Assembly: GCF_007676755.1 (NCBI RefSeq)
Contig: NZ_VEBK01000014.1
Coordinates: forward strand, 43,482 to 107,481
Reading direction: 5' to 3'
DNA from: Bacillus sp. FJAT-22090
Lineage (GTDB): Bacteria > Bacillota > Bacilli > Bacillales_A > Planococcaceae
DNA length: 64,000 bases
Both the position numbers and the translations under genes were made by a program. Below the pieces are notes generated by a model. That model saw only the letters and a program-made list of their open reading frames with translations, made no database searches and was not told the DNA's origin. Shown here one piece after another: positions 35,488-45,502 of the stretch (positions within the stretch are counted from its first letter, which is position 1; every line of letters begins with the position of its first letter).

Positions 35488-37056
35488 ATGAATTTAAAGA
35501 AAAGTTCTAGCTTATTATTACTATTTTTGCTTTCTATCACTTTATTACTTGTTGGATGCAGTTCTGAAAATTCTTCCTCAAGTAGTGATGCGAGTAAAGG
35601 CGCTAGTGGAGGAACATTAAAAGTTGCTTATCCTACTCAGCCGCAGACACTTGATCCACATGCAACAACCGCCGAAGCGACACGCGATGCCGCAAAACTA
35701 ATTTATGAAGCACTCGTGACTCTTGATGGAAATTATGAGGTAATGACTCAATTAGCAGATTCCTATGAAATAAGCGAGGATAAAAAGACGGTAACTTTCA
35801 AGTTACGAGAAGGTATTAAATTTCATAATGGTAATGATATGACTGCAGAAGATGTCGTAGCTTCAATGGAAAAATGGGGAACTAACAAAGCAGAGTTAGG
35901 TGAACATACTTGGAGTAAAGTTGATGACTCTACTGTGGAGCTAAAGTTAACGGAACCTTCTTCCCTTACTATGTACTTTCTGGCAGACCAAGGAAACATT
36001 GCTGCTATCATGCCAAAAGATATAGTTGCTTCTGCTGGGGCAACTGGTGTTGAGGAATATATAGGGACAGGTCCTTTTAAATTTGTTGACTGGAAACAAG
36101 ATGAAATCATTCATTTTAAAAAGTTTGAAGAATATCAACCCGATACTGAGGAAGCAAATGGCTTAGGAGGTAAGAAAGAAGCATTAGTCGATGCTATTGA
36201 CTGGCACTTCGTTGCAGATTCTTCAACACGGGTAAATGGTTTAATGAGTGGACAATATGATTTTTCTCATATGCTTTCTTATGATTCTATTCCCCAACTT
36301 GAAAATTCAAAAGGTAGCGTAGTGGATGTTTGGCCGTATGGAATAGAAGGTTTAGTGTTCAATAAAAAATCTGGCGTCTTTACAGATGTAAAACTTCGCC
36401 AAGCGGTTAATTATGCGTTAGATATGGAAGTAATCATGAGCTCCGCTTTTACTAGTGATGAGTTTTATACATTAGAAAATAGTTTGTTTCTACCAAGTCA
36501 AACTGCATGGTACTCGGATGCAGGAAAAGAAAATTATAATCAAAAAGATTTAGCAAAAGCTAAGGAATTATTAAAAGAAGCGGGTTATAACGGGGAAGAA
36601 GTTGTCATACTTACTAGTCGCGATTACGAACATCATTACAATGCTGCTGTTGCAACACAACAACAGCTAGAAGAACTTGGAATGAAAACAAAACTAGATG
36701 TGTATGACTGGCCAACTCTTTTAGAGCGTCGAAGTGACCCTGAAGCATACGATATTTTCTATACAGGGTTTTCCACTACATCAACACCAAATCAATTCGT
36801 ATTTTTAGATTCTGAAACTGCTTGGCCAGGTTGGACAGAAAACGCTGAAATTGATCGTCTATTAAGTGAGATTAAGGTAGAGGAAAATCCCGAGAAGTCT
36901 TTATCTTTAACAGCTGAATTACAAACAGTAATGTGGGAAGACCTTCCAATAATAAATACTGGTCAAAATTCCCGTGTTTCCGGTCACTCTGAAAAAGTGG
37001 AAGGATATAAAACAATGCTAGGACCGATTTTTTGGAATGTCAGCCTTAAAAAGTAA
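35488..37056 (+). CDS. Peptide/solute ABC transporter binding lipoprotein (SBP family 5)
   Basis: 522 residues. A lipoprotein signal with lipobox LLVGC (Cys at about 24) and a Ser-rich spacer is followed by the extracellular solute-binding family 5 fold: GGTLKVAYPTQPQTLDPH at about 41, DSYEISEDKKTVTFKLREGI, the FHNGNDMTAEDVVASMEKW block at about 113, YIGTGPFKFVDW at about 190 and LRQAVNYALDMEVI at about 305. It captures peptides or similar solutes for the permeases just downstream. A terminator-like hairpin between this gene and the permeases is normal for binding-protein operons and would give excess binding protein. Ligand not readable. Confidence 0.92.
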   Translation: MNLKKSSSLLLLFLLSITLLLVGCSSENSSSSSDASKGASGGTLKVAYPTQPQTLDPHATTAEATRDAAKLIYEALVTLDGNYEVMTQLADSYEISEDKKTVTFKLREGIKFHNGNDMTAEDVVASMEKWGTNKAELGEHTWSKVDDSTVELKLTEPSSLTMYFLADQGNIAAIMPKDIVASAGATGVEEYIGTGPFKFVDWKQDEIIHFKKFEEYQPDTEEANGLGGKKEALVDAIDWHFVADSSTRVNGLMSGQYDFSHMLSYDSIPQLENSKGSVVDVWPYGIEGLVFNKKSGVFTDVKLRQAVNYALDMEVIMSSAFTSDEFYTLENSLFLPSQTAWYSDAGKENYNQKDLAKAKELLKEAGYNGEEVVILTSRDYEHHYNAAVATQQQLEELGMKTKLDVYDWPTLLERRSDPEAYDIFYTGFSTTSTPNQFVFLDSETAWPGWTENAEIDRLLSEIKVEENPEKSLSLTAELQTVMWEDLPIINTGQNSRVSGHSEKVEGYKTMLGPIFWNVSLKK

Positions 37057-37081
37057 AGCAAAAGAAACTCCTAGTACATTA

Positions 37082-37115
37082 TCAACCTTCTATTTTTTAG
37101 AAGGTTGACCTTTTT
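37082..37115 (+). terminator. Intra-operon terminator after the binding-protein gene
   Basis: TCAACCTTCTA and TAGAAGGTTGA form a perfect 11-bp stem with 5-base loop followed by CCTTTTTG. Probably partial termination that sets the ratio of binding protein to permease. Confidence 0.8.
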
Positions 37116-37148
37116 GAATTAATACAGAGAATAAGGAGGTTTCAAATA

Positions 37149-38099
37149 TTGAAGGCTTATATTCTGAAGAGATTGCTATCCGTAATTCCAGTTTTATTGA
37201 TTGTGGCAGTAATTGTTTTCTTTATCATTCATTTAATACCAGGAGACCCTGCTTCCGTAATCCTTGGAGAAGAAGCCACTCCAGATGAAGTTCAAACACT
37301 TAGAGAAGAATTAGGATTAAATTTACCAATTTATGAGCAATTTATACGATGGTTTGCTGGGATATTTCAAGGTGACTTTGGTAATTCGATTTATATGAAT
37401 ATGCCAGTTTTAGAGGCTTTCCTTGGTCATATTGGTCCAACACTTTCACTTGCATTACTAGCCCAAAGTATTTCAATAATTATTGCGATCCCATTAGGAG
37501 TTATTGCAGCAAAAAGAAGAGGAACAAATGTTGATCAATTGTTTATGATTATTGCCATGTTAGGTCTTTCCATTCCAAGTTTCTTATTGGCTTTACTTCT
37601 AATGTTACTTTTTGGTGTTAATCTTCAGTGGCTTCCGGTTGCAGGATATAGCCCATTAAGTACAGGATTATGGAATCATTTGCAGTTTATGATTCTACCG
37701 GCGATATCGCTAGGAGCGATTCAAGCTGCAGTAATTTCAAGAATGAGTAGGTCTTCCATGATAGACATTTTGAGTATGAATTACATAAAAACGGCGAAGG
37801 CAAAGGGAGTTAAAGCAAGAGTCATCGTGTATAAACATGCCTTAAGGAATGCTTTTATTCCTATTCTTACAATTCTTGGAGAAACATTTGGATCTCTTAT
37901 AACAGGTGCAGTAGTCACCGAAACTGTATTTAATCTACCTGGAATAGGTCAGTTAGTAATTAATGCAATTGTCAGAAGAGATTATGCTGTGATACAAGGG
38001 ACCATATTATTGATTGCATTATCTTATCTATTATTGAATTTAATCATTGACTTATTATACGGAGTGGTAGACCCGAGAATTCGCTTAAGCCGTAAATAA
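37149..38099 (+). CDS. ABC transporter permease (DppB/OppB-like)
   Basis: 316 residues with six membrane segments. N-terminal LLSVIPVLLIVAVIVFFI and HLIPGDPASVILGEEATPDE are the DppB hallmark; the EAA loop for ATPase contact is NYIKTAKAKGVKARVIVYKH at about 212. Start at TTG 37149 after AAGGAGG. Partner of the next gene; together they form the membrane channel of the importer. Confidence 0.92.
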   Translation: MKAYILKRLLSVIPVLLIVAVIVFFIIHLIPGDPASVILGEEATPDEVQTLREELGLNLPIYEQFIRWFAGIFQGDFGNSIYMNMPVLEAFLGHIGPTLSLALLAQSISIIIAIPLGVIAAKRRGTNVDQLFMIIAMLGLSIPSFLLALLLMLLFGVNLQWLPVAGYSPLSTGLWNHLQFMILPAISLGAIQAAVISRMSRSSMIDILSMNYIKTAKAKGVKARVIVYKHALRNAFIPILTILGETFGSLITGAVVTETVFNLPGIGQLVINAIVRRDYAVIQGTILLIALSYLLLNLIIDLLYGVVDPRIRLSRK

Positions 38100-38115
38100 A
38101 AAGGAGTTGAGACGG

Positions 38116-39033
38116 ATGACTTCAGAAATCAAATTGGGGAATGAAGTTGCAATTGGGGATTTTAAAGTGATGAAGAATAAACTCAGAAGTGAACAAAGAC
38201 GATTGTTTATTCGACGATTTTGGGCAAATAAATCTGCAGTTATTGGTAGCATAATGCTATTATTTTTAACTGTTTTTGCACTTTTTAGCCCTATGATAAG
38301 CCAATTTTCCCCTCTTGCAATAGATCCGCTTAATCGCTTGGACTCCCCTAACGGAACGCACTGGTTTGGGACAGATAATTTCGGAAGGGATTTGTTTAGT
38401 CGAGTAGCGTCAGGAGCTCAAGTATCAATGGGGGTAGGCTTCTCTGTAGCAATCTTAACGGCTGTAATCGGCATGATTATTGGTTTATACGCTGCATATT
38501 ATTCCGTATTAGACCACATTTTGATGAGAATATGTGATGCATTAATGGCATTTCCAGATATCCTTTTGGCTGTAGCCATTATGGCTGTTCTGGGACCTCA
38601 ACCTATAAATGTTGTAATTGCTGTGACAATATCAAAAATTCCCACCCTGGCTAGAATCGTACGTTCTTCTGCCTTAGTGATAAAAGAGCAAACTTATATA
38701 GAAGCTATGAAAGCACAAGGAGCAAGTTCCAAGAGAATTATATGGCGCCATATTGTACCCAATATTTTGTCGCCACTTATCGTTCAACTCACGTATATAT
38801 TTGCTGTGGCAATCATTTTGGAAGCTGCATTAAGCTTTTTAGGAGCTGGAATTCCTGCGCCTGATCCAAGTTGGGGGAATATATTATTTGATGGAAAAGT
38901 GGTCATTTTTAGTGCTTGGTGGATGACTGTATTTCCTGGGATTTTTATAATATTGACAGTATTAGGGCTGAACCTTTTTGGGGATGGCTTGAGGGATTTA
39001 TTAGATCCTTATTCGAGTAAGGCGAATAAATAA
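38116..39033 (+). CDS. ABC transporter permease (DppC/OppC-like)
   Basis: 305 residues. A cytoplasmic N-terminus precedes FWANKSAVIGSIMLL, then DPLNRLDSPNGTHWFGTDNF and GRDLFSRV, the DppC signature; the EAA loop is YIEAMKAQGASSKRIIWRH at about 195. ATG 38116 is chosen because AAGGAG lies 9-10 bases upstream; TTG 38107 abuts it. Follows the DppB-like gene closely. Confidence 0.92.
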   Translation: MTSEIKLGNEVAIGDFKVMKNKLRSEQRRLFIRRFWANKSAVIGSIMLLFLTVFALFSPMISQFSPLAIDPLNRLDSPNGTHWFGTDNFGRDLFSRVASGAQVSMGVGFSVAILTAVIGMIIGLYAAYYSVLDHILMRICDALMAFPDILLAVAIMAVLGPQPINVVIAVTISKIPTLARIVRSSALVIKEQTYIEAMKAQGASSKRIIWRHIVPNILSPLIVQLTYIFAVAIILEAALSFLGAGIPAPDPSWGNILFDGKVVIFSAWWMTVFPGIFIILTVLGLNLFGDGLRDLLDPYSSKANK

Positions 39034-39092
39034 ATGAAATTTACAATCTACTAATCTAAGTTAATTAGAATGAAAGAAAGGAGGGCTATTGG

Positions 39093-40115
39093 ATGAATGA
39101 TCAGTTAATATTGGAAATCAATGAACTAAAAACTATTTTTTCGACAGAAAACGGCCCCCTTACTGCAGTTGATGGTATTTCTTTTAGCGTTGCTACAGGA
39201 GAAACACTTGGGGTAGTCGGAGAATCAGGGTGCGGAAAAAGTGTTACTTCTGAATCTATTATGCGTTTACTAAATGAAAGTTCAACAAGATATGAAGGAG
39301 AAGTAAATTTTAAGGGGCAAAACTTATTAACACTTCCTGAACATAAAATGAGAGATATCCGTGGGAATGAAATATCAATGATTTTCCAAGACGCAATGAC
39401 TTCCCTCAACCCGGTTTATACAATTGGCAACCAAATTTCGGAAGCTATTATGATTCACCAAAATCTAAATTCTAAAGAAGCAATGGAGAAGTCTATTGAA
39501 ATGCTTAGGTTAACTGGAATTCCATCCCCTGAAAAAAGAGTTCATGAATATCCTCATGAACTCTCAGGTGGAATGCGACAAAGAGTCATGATTGCAATGG
39601 CACTTTCCTGCAGACCTAGTCTATTAATAGCTGATGAACCTACAACTGCATTAGATGTAACCATTCAAGCTCAAATATTAGATCTAATAAATGAGTTAAA
39701 AAAAGAATCTGATATGAGCGTAATTATGATTACACATGACCTCGGGGTTGTCGCAGAAGTATGCACAAGAGTAGTGGTCATGTATTTGGGACAAATAATA
39801 GAAGAGGCGGATGTCGATACTTTATTTAACAAGCCACTACATCCATATACAAAAGGTTTGATAAAGTCAATTCCAAAGATTGACGGAGACAGAACTCAAA
39901 AATTGCATTTGATACCAGGAACTGTTCCGTCACTAAGTAATGTACCTACAGGTTGCCGCTTTGCCCCACGTTGCGAATATGCAGATGTAAAGTGTATGAA
40001 CGATGCTCCTATTTTTGAACCGGTCCGTAAAGGACAAAGTGTAAGGTGCTGGCATTATAAAAAAATAGAAAATGAGGAGGGAGTGCAATATGAGGCAATT
40101 GGAAAAGGAAGCTAA
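39093..40115 (+). CDS. ABC transporter ATP-binding protein (DppD/OppD-like)
   Basis: 340-residue ATPase: Walker [13 protein letters not shown] at about 47, Q-loop [13 protein letters not shown], signature [15 protein letters not shown] at about 160, Walker [13 protein letters not shown] and His in THDL. The C-terminal oligopeptide-type extension contains [17 protein letters not shown] with the four Cys that bind an iron-sulfur cluster in some members. ATG follows AAAGGAGG. It overlaps the second ATPase by 26 bp. Confidence 0.93.
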   Translation: MNDQLILEINELKTIFSTENGPLTAVDGISFSVATGETLGVVGESGCGKSVTSESIMRLLNESSTRYEGEVNFKGQNLLTLPEHKMRDIRGNEISMIFQDAMTSLNPVYTIGNQISEAIMIHQNLNSKEAMEKSIEMLRLTGIPSPEKRVHEYPHELSGGMRQRVMIAMALSCRPSLLIADEPTTALDVTIQAQILDLINELKKESDMSVIMITHDLGVVAEVCTRVVVMYLGQIIEEADVDTLFNKPLHPYTKGLIKSIPKIDGDRTQKLHLIPGTVPSLSNVPTGCRFAPRCEYADVKCMNDAPIFEPVRKGQSVRCWHYKKIENEEGVQYEAIGKGS

Positions 40116-41091
40116 TGAGAGTGAAGAAAATGCACCTCTTATCCAAGTAACCGGTCTTAAAAAATACTTCCCAATTCATTCACCATTTGGTCGAACTACA
40201 GGTCATGTAAAAGCAATTGAGGATATAAACTTCAATCTATATAAAAAGAAAACTTTAGGTTTAGTTGGTGAATCTGGTTGTGGTAAAAGCACATCTGGTA
40301 GGACCTTGTTGAGGTTAACAGAACCGACTGGGGGCTCAGCAATTTACAAGGGAAGAGATATATTTAAGTTGAAGGAAAATGAGTTTAACAAAATGAGACG
40401 TGAAATACAAATGGTATTTCAAGATCCTCATTCTTCATTAAATCCTAAAAAGCGTATTGGTGAAATAATCGAAGAACCAATGAATATCCATAATATAGGT
40501 ACGAAACATGATCGAATGGAAAGAGCAATGAACCTGTTAGAAAAAACAGGTATTAGGGAAGATCAATACTTCCGTTATCCCCATGAATTTTCTGGGGGGC
40601 AGAGACAGCGGATTGGATTAGCTCGAGCCTTGGCTTTAAATCCAAATATAGTCGTTTTGGATGAGCCTGTCTCGGCCCTAGATGTATCCATTCAATCTCA
40701 AGTTATTAATTTACTTCAAGAAATCCAAGATGAATTCGAGTTGGCATATTTATTTATCTCTCATGATTTAAGTGTTGTACGTCATATTGCAGACGAAATC
40801 GGTGTTATGTATTTGGGACATATCGTTGAAAAGGCAACTACGGATGAATTGTTTGCAAATCCTCTCCATCCGTACACCCAAGCATTACTATCGTCGATTC
40901 CTCTTCCAGATACAAAAAAGAAGCGAGAGCGAATTATTCTAAAAGGAGATGTACCTTCTCCCATTAATCCTCCTTCGGGATGTGTATTTCATACTCGCTG
41001 TCCATATGTAATGGATATATGTAAAATAGAAAATCCATTAACTAAAAACCAGTCACCCGACCACCAAGTGGCATGTCATTTATATAATTAA
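40090..41091 (+). CDS. ABC transporter ATP-binding protein (DppF/OppF-like)
   Basis: 333-residue ATPase: Walker [13 protein letters not shown] at about 61, Q-loop [17 protein letters not shown], signature [17 protein letters not shown], Walker [15 protein letters not shown], and C-terminal [18 protein letters not shown] 40090 is chosen, following AGGAGGGAG; the upstream TTG at 40072 would add six unrelated residues. It pairs with the DppD-like ATPase to drive import. Confidence 0.93.
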   Translation: MRQLEKEANESEENAPLIQVTGLKKYFPIHSPFGRTTGHVKAIEDINFNLYKKKTLGLVGESGCGKSTSGRTLLRLTEPTGGSAIYKGRDIFKLKENEFNKMRREIQMVFQDPHSSLNPKKRIGEIIEEPMNIHNIGTKHDRMERAMNLLEKTGIREDQYFRYPHEFSGGQRQRIGLARALALNPNIVVLDEPVSALDVSIQSQVINLLQEIQDEFELAYLFISHDLSVVRHIADEIGVMYLGHIVEKATTDELFANPLHPYTQALLSSIPLPDTKKKRERIILKGDVPSPINPPSGCVFHTRCPYVMDICKIENPLTKNQSPDHQVACHLYN

Positions 41092-41111
41092 AAATAGAAG
41101 GAGTGTTTTTG

Positions 41112-42236
41112 TTGGAGATTAACAAAATTGTATTGAGAAAAATGAATTTAGAGTTAAAGTCGCCTTTTCAAACAAGTTTTAGTATTCAAACGGATAGAGA
41201 CTTCCTGATAGTTGAGCTTCATAGTGATAACCACATTGGATACGGTGAATGTGTAGCATCTGCTAAACCTTTATACAGTGAAGAAACTGTTGGTACAGTA
41301 GAGCTTATGTTAGAAGAAATATTAATTCCCGCATTGTTAAACAAAAAGGATATTAAACATCCTGATGAGTTAAATGATCTGTTTAAACCTTTCCGTAGAA
41401 ACAACATGGCTAAAGCTGCAATAGAAGGTGCTTATTGGGACTTGTATGCAAAAGAAAATAATATTCCACTTCATCAAGCGCTTGGAGGTACAAAGAGCCA
41501 GATAGAAGTAGGCATTAGTATTGGTATTCAAGAATCGTTAGAAGATTTAATAAAAGTCGTTGAAGGCTATGTAAATGAAGGTTATAAGCGCATTAAATTA
41601 AAAATTAAACCTGGCAATGATCTGACTATCTTAGAGGGAATCAGAAAACGCTTCCCTACTATTGAGATGATGGCAGATGCTAATTCTGCTTATACGTTAG
41701 AAGATATTGGCCTATTTAAAGAGATGGATAATCTTAATCTAATGATGATTGAACAACCTCTTGCTCATGATGACATTATTGATCACGCAAAATTACAACC
41801 TAAAATAAAATCGCCTATATGTTTAGATGAAAGTATTCATTCATTAGAGGATGCCAAGAAAGCTATTGAGCTAGGAAGTTGTAAGATTATTAATATAAAA
41901 ATTGGCAGGGTCGGAGGTTTAACAGAAGCCAAAAAAATCCATGATTATTGTGCGAGTAAAGGTATACCTGTTTGGTGCGGTGGAATGTTGGAATCCGGAA
42001 TTGGAAGAGCTCATAACATTGCAATTTCTAGTTTACCTAATTTTTCTCTCCCAGGTGATACTGCAGCTTCATCAAGGTATTGGCATGAAGATATTATAAC
42101 GCCGGAAGTTACGGTACAAAATGGGACAATTCCACTTCCGAGTTCACCTGGAATAGGTTATGAACCTAATAAAGACTTAATGGAAAAATACACAACATCT
42201 ATCAAAGAGATCACTCCCCAAAAGGTATTTTCATAA
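41112..42236 (+). CDS. MenC/N-acylamino-acid racemase (NSAR/OSBS) family enzyme
   Basis: Enolase-superfamily enzyme of 374 residues. The sequence pattern (SPFQTSFSIQTDRDFLIVEL, GYGECVASAKPLYSEET, WCGGMLESGIGRAHN, SLPGDTAASSRYWHEDI) is that of the o-succinylbenzoate synthase/N-acylamino-acid racemase family rather than the dipeptide epimerase YkfB. Catalytic Lys in RIKLKIKPG and Lys in INIKIGRVGG; metal ligands Asp in MADANSAY, Glu in IEQPL and Asp in CLDESI. In this setting, with a peptide importer and an M20 amidohydrolase and no other men genes, N-acyl (N-succinyl) amino acid racemisation is likelier than menaquinone synthesis. TTG 41112 sits 8 bases after AAGGAG. Confidence 0.85.
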   Translation: MEINKIVLRKMNLELKSPFQTSFSIQTDRDFLIVELHSDNHIGYGECVASAKPLYSEETVGTVELMLEEILIPALLNKKDIKHPDELNDLFKPFRRNNMAKAAIEGAYWDLYAKENNIPLHQALGGTKSQIEVGISIGIQESLEDLIKVVEGYVNEGYKRIKLKIKPGNDLTILEGIRKRFPTIEMMADANSAYTLEDIGLFKEMDNLNLMMIEQPLAHDDIIDHAKLQPKIKSPICLDESIHSLEDAKKAIELGSCKIINIKIGRVGGLTEAKKIHDYCASKGIPVWCGGMLESGIGRAHNIAISSLPNFSLPGDTAASSRYWHEDIITPEVTVQNGTIPLPSSPGIGYEPNKDLMEKYTTSIKEITPQKVFS

Positions 42237-42269
42237 AACAGCAAGCGAATAAAAATGACTAGTAATAGA

Positions 42270-42306
42270 GGCCATTTCAGCATTTGATAAGTTGAGATGG
42301 TTTTCT
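42270..42306 (+). terminator. Weak terminator between racemase and amidohydrolase genes
   Basis: CCATTTCAGC and GTTGAGATGG pair over 10 bp with two G-U pairs, then TTTTCTT. Likely partial, as the next gene continues the pathway. Confidence 0.5.
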
Positions 42307-42331
42307 TACATTGAATAGGAGAGAAATTCCA

Positions 42332-43489
42332 ATGGAAGCAGTACTAGAGGAAATAAAATCGATTATTGAAGAAGTAAAACCCATTATGGAAGAAGTGTTT
42401 CACCATTTACATACTCATCCCGAAATTAGTTGGAATGAAGTAAAAACTACCCAATATATAAAAAAGCTATTAGAGTATGAAGGTTTTGAAGTCCAGACTT
42501 TTGAGGATACAACAGGTCTCGTCGTAACATATGGATCTGGCCAACCATGCATAGGTCTTCGTACTGATATGGATGCACTTTGGCAGGAATTAGATGGTGA
42601 ATATCAAGCTAATCACTCATGTGGACACGATGGACACATGACAATGGCTATCGGTACTTTGCTAGTCTTGAAAAAATTAGGGATACCACGAAACGGAAGA
42701 CTTAAAGTTCTTTTTCAACCAGCAGAAGAGGTAGGTAAAGGAGCACTATCCTTTATAGAAAGAGGTCTTGTAGATGATATTGACTATTTATATGGTGTTC
42801 ATCTCCGACCAATTCAAGAAATTAATGATGGGTATGCATCACCAGCAATTATGCATGGTTCCGCAAAAACATTAAAGGGTTCTATACGAGGAAATGATGC
42901 CCATGGTGCAAGACCAAATCAAGGTCAAAATGCCATAGAAGTCATGTCTCTACTTGTACAAGCAATCCACTCTATTCACCTTGATCCAATGATTCCACAC
43001 TCTGCTAAAGTAACGATGTTTCAATCAGGAGGACAATCTGCAAATATTATTCCAGGTAACGGAGTTTTCAGTATTGACTTACGGGCTCAAACAAATGAAC
43101 TGATGAGCACTTTGGTTGAACAAGTGGACAGAACTATTAATTATGTCTCTGATTTCTCAAACGTAGAAATTACTTATGATATTATCTCTGAAATAGCCGC
43201 AGCACAAGTTGACGAGAACGCGGTTAAAATAATGGGTCAAGCTATTTCTGATACAGTAGGGGAAGAATACTTATTTCCACCAATTATAACTCCAGGTGGA
43301 GAAGATTTTCATTACTATACGCTAAGGCGACCGTCCGTCAAAGCAACAATGTTAGGATTGGGATGTGGTTTAACCCCGGGTCTCCATCACCCCAATATGA
43401 AGTTTAATCAAGCTAGTTTACTTACTGGCATTGAGATTCTTTCAAGAGCAGTTATTGGAACTTTAGAGAGCGGAAAAGAAAAAAAATAA
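42332..43489 (+). CDS. M20-family amidohydrolase (N-acyl amino acid deacylase-like)
   Basis: 385 residues. M20D features: HLHTHPEISWNEVKT at about 25, metal site GLRTDMDALW and SCGHDGHMTMAIG at about 92, QPAEEVGKGA (catalytic Glu pair), YGVHLRPIQE, dimerisation domain (about 180-295) with GNDAHGARPNQGQNAIE, and PGGEDFHYYT near the end. ATG 42332 follows AGGAGAG by 8 bases. Next to an NSAR-type racemase and a peptide importer, hydrolysis of N-succinyl or other N-acyl amino acids is the most likely role, giving free L-amino acids. Confidence 0.87.
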   Translation: MEAVLEEIKSIIEEVKPIMEEVFHHLHTHPEISWNEVKTTQYIKKLLEYEGFEVQTFEDTTGLVVTYGSGQPCIGLRTDMDALWQELDGEYQANHSCGHDGHMTMAIGTLLVLKKLGIPRNGRLKVLFQPAEEVGKGALSFIERGLVDDIDYLYGVHLRPIQEINDGYASPAIMHGSAKTLKGSIRGNDAHGARPNQGQNAIEVMSLLVQAIHSIHLDPMIPHSAKVTMFQSGGQSANIIPGNGVFSIDLRAQTNELMSTLVEQVDRTINYVSDFSNVEITYDIISEIAAAQVDENAVKIMGQAISDTVGEEYLFPPIITPGGEDFHYYTLRRPSVKATMLGLGCGLTPGLHHPNMKFNQASLLTGIEILSRAVIGTLESGKEKK

Positions 43490-43513
43490 CATCCCCTTCG
43501 GTGGGAATAAAAC

Positions 43514-43600
43514 GTGTCCCTGTGTAAGAAACAATTCTATACTATTCTGACAACTGGCTACAATTCATTTGAAAAAGATAAGCACAAAATAATGTCCACT
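43514..43600 (+). repeat. Dispersed repeat, long half copy
   Basis: Head GTGTCCCTGTGTAAGAAACA with tail GAAAAAGATAAGCACAAAAT and AATGTCC; aligns along its whole length with the copy at 34196. The rest of this intergenic stretch to 43833 is AT-rich without an ORF; it contains CCAATAGC and CTATTGG copies that can pair weakly. Confidence 0.75.
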
Positions 43601-43833
43601 TAGAATCTGCAATTCCTAATTACAATTGATTTTGCATATGATTAGGAAACATAAACAATTAGAGGAAGGATGACATGTTGCTATATAATTGAATACACTT
43701 AAATTTATCATTTACTTAACCAAGCTATTGGTTCACGTTAGACATATGTTCCAATAGCTAATTTCTAAAACAACTAGCGTTCACTTTCACCAGATTGGGA
43801 TGGAAATTGAAAATGATGAAGGGAAGGATCATG

Positions 43834-45417
43834 ATGGCAAAGAGCGTACAAGCCTTTTTACAAGAGTTTAATGATCAAATGCAATTATTAATGAGTGATG
43901 TAACGGAAGCGTACTGGATGGCGCAAACTACCGGTGACCCAGAATGGGCAAATAAGCTAAGTGAAGCGGAAACTAAATTGAACTTATTATTTTCTCGACA
44001 AGATATCTATGAAGAAACCAATCGTTATTTAGAAAGTGAAAATCTAACGGAGATGGAGAAACGCCAACTACTTCTTTTCCTAAATGGGATGAAAGAAAGA
44101 CTATTACCAGAGGAAGTACTTGCCGACTTATCTAAACGTTCATCTGACTTAAATCTGTTGTTTAATACCTTTACACCGGAAGTAGATGGAAAAAAGTATT
44201 CTGCTAACGAGATTAGAGATGTCTTACTTAACAGTACTGATCAGGAACTTCGTAAAAAGGTCTGGTTTGCAAGTAAAGAGGTAGGAAAGGTTGTCGAAAA
44301 GGATCTTCTTGAACTTATAAGAAAGCGAAATGATGCTGCTAGATTACTAGGATACGATAATCATTACCAAATGAGCTTTGCACTCCAAGAACTGGATCAA
44401 CAAGAAGTCTTCTCTATATTTAAGGATTTAATAAATCAAACCGATAATGCATATCGTTCGATGAAAAAAGAGTTAGATGAAAGATTAGCGATTAAATTTG
44501 GGATTCAGCCTTCTGATATTCGCCCTTGGCATTATGTGGATCCATTCTTTCAAGAAGCACCGACTTCAGATACAACTAATTTGGATTCCTTCTATAAAGG
44601 GAAAGATATCTTACAGATTACAACAGATACTTTCCAAGCAATGGGAATCGAAGTTTCAGACTTGTACAAAAAAAGTGATTTGTTTCCTCGTGAAAACAAA
44701 AACCCAACTGCTTTCTGTATAGACATGGACCGCGAAGGAGATGCCAGGGTACTATGTAGTCTGGAGGAAGATTCCTATTGGATGGATACAAATTTACATG
44801 AATTTGGTCATGCTGCATATTTTAAATACGTTGATTCTGAGCTTCCTTTTATCTTGCGAACTAACAGTCATATCCTAACAACAGAAGCGATTGCCATGTT
44901 GTTTGGTAAAATGGGGAAAGATCCAAGATGGTTAGCACAATTTCTAAAAATGGACGAAAAAATGCTTCAAGGGCTTACACCTGAACTAGCAAAATTGCAA
45001 AAGTTATCGATGTTAATTGCTGTAAGATGGATTACGACCTTCGTCTTCTTTGAAAAAGAATTATATGAGAATCCCGATCAAGATTTAAATTCTTTATGGT
45101 GGAACATAGTGAGTGAGGTTCAATTAGTAACCCCACCTGATCGTGTTGACCAACCTGACTGGGCTGCAAAGATTCACTTTACATTAGCACCTGTTTATTA
45201 CCAAAATTACTTACTTGGCGAACTAATGGCTGCCCAATTAATTCGTTATATAGAAAACTCAATATCGCCTGAAATTTTTACAAAAGAAACTGGAGAAATG
45301 CTTGTAAATCAATTCTTTAAGCCAGGTGCCCTTTACAACTGGAATGAAAAGATTCGCAGAATAACTGGAGAAATGTTAAATCCTACTCATTTTTGCGAAC
45401 TATATTGCCAGACTTAA
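43834..45417 (+). CDS. M2-like (peptidyl-dipeptidase A/ACE-type) zinc metallopeptidase
   Basis: 527-residue cytoplasmic peptidase, almost all helical. Zinc site: DTNLHEFGHAAYFKYVD with HExxH (HEFGH) at about 318, followed 23-27 residues later by the Glu in ILTTEAIAMLFG, the gluzincin arrangement. The spacing and flanks resemble M2 peptidyl-dipeptidases more than M3. No signal peptide. ATG 43834 sits 5 bases after GGAAGGA; earlier ATGs are less well placed. It follows the importer/racemase/amidohydrolase operon after a repeat-containing gap and may digest imported peptides, which is inference. Confidence 0.8.
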   Translation: MAKSVQAFLQEFNDQMQLLMSDVTEAYWMAQTTGDPEWANKLSEAETKLNLLFSRQDIYEETNRYLESENLTEMEKRQLLLFLNGMKERLLPEEVLADLSKRSSDLNLLFNTFTPEVDGKKYSANEIRDVLLNSTDQELRKKVWFASKEVGKVVEKDLLELIRKRNDAARLLGYDNHYQMSFALQELDQQEVFSIFKDLINQTDNAYRSMKKELDERLAIKFGIQPSDIRPWHYVDPFFQEAPTSDTTNLDSFYKGKDILQITTDTFQAMGIEVSDLYKKSDLFPRENKNPTAFCIDMDREGDARVLCSLEEDSYWMDTNLHEFGHAAYFKYVDSELPFILRTNSHILTTEAIAMLFGKMGKDPRWLAQFLKMDEKMLQGLTPELAKLQKLSMLIAVRWITTFVFFEKELYENPDQDLNSLWWNIVSEVQLVTPPDRVDQPDWAAKIHFTLAPVYYQNYLLGELMAAQLIRYIENSISPEIFTKETGEMLVNQFFKPGALYNWNEKIRRITGEMLNPTHFCELYCQT

Positions 45418-45420
45418 AAT

Positions 45421-45502
45421 GTGTCCCTGTGTGAGAAACAAACATGAAAATTGGAACATTCACGATTGTTTGAACTATCGTGAATGTTTCTTACACAGGG
45501 AA
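45421..45502. repeat. Dispersed repeat with an inserted second palindrome
   Basis: Outer arms GTCCCTGTGTGAGAAACA and TGTTTCTTACACAGGGA match the family, but the centre is replaced by a separate hairpin: AACATTCACGAT paired perfectly with ATCGTGAATGTT around a 10-base loop. It lies between the converging stops of the peptidase (45417) and HTH gene (45503), so it can act as a two-way terminator. Confidence 0.85.

Noticed and set aside
41112..42236. Dipeptide (L-Ala-D/L-Glu) epimerase YkfB
   Set aside because: The ECVASAKPLYSEET, WCGGMLESGIGRAHN and SLPGDTAAS patterns belong to the NSAR/OSBS branch instead.
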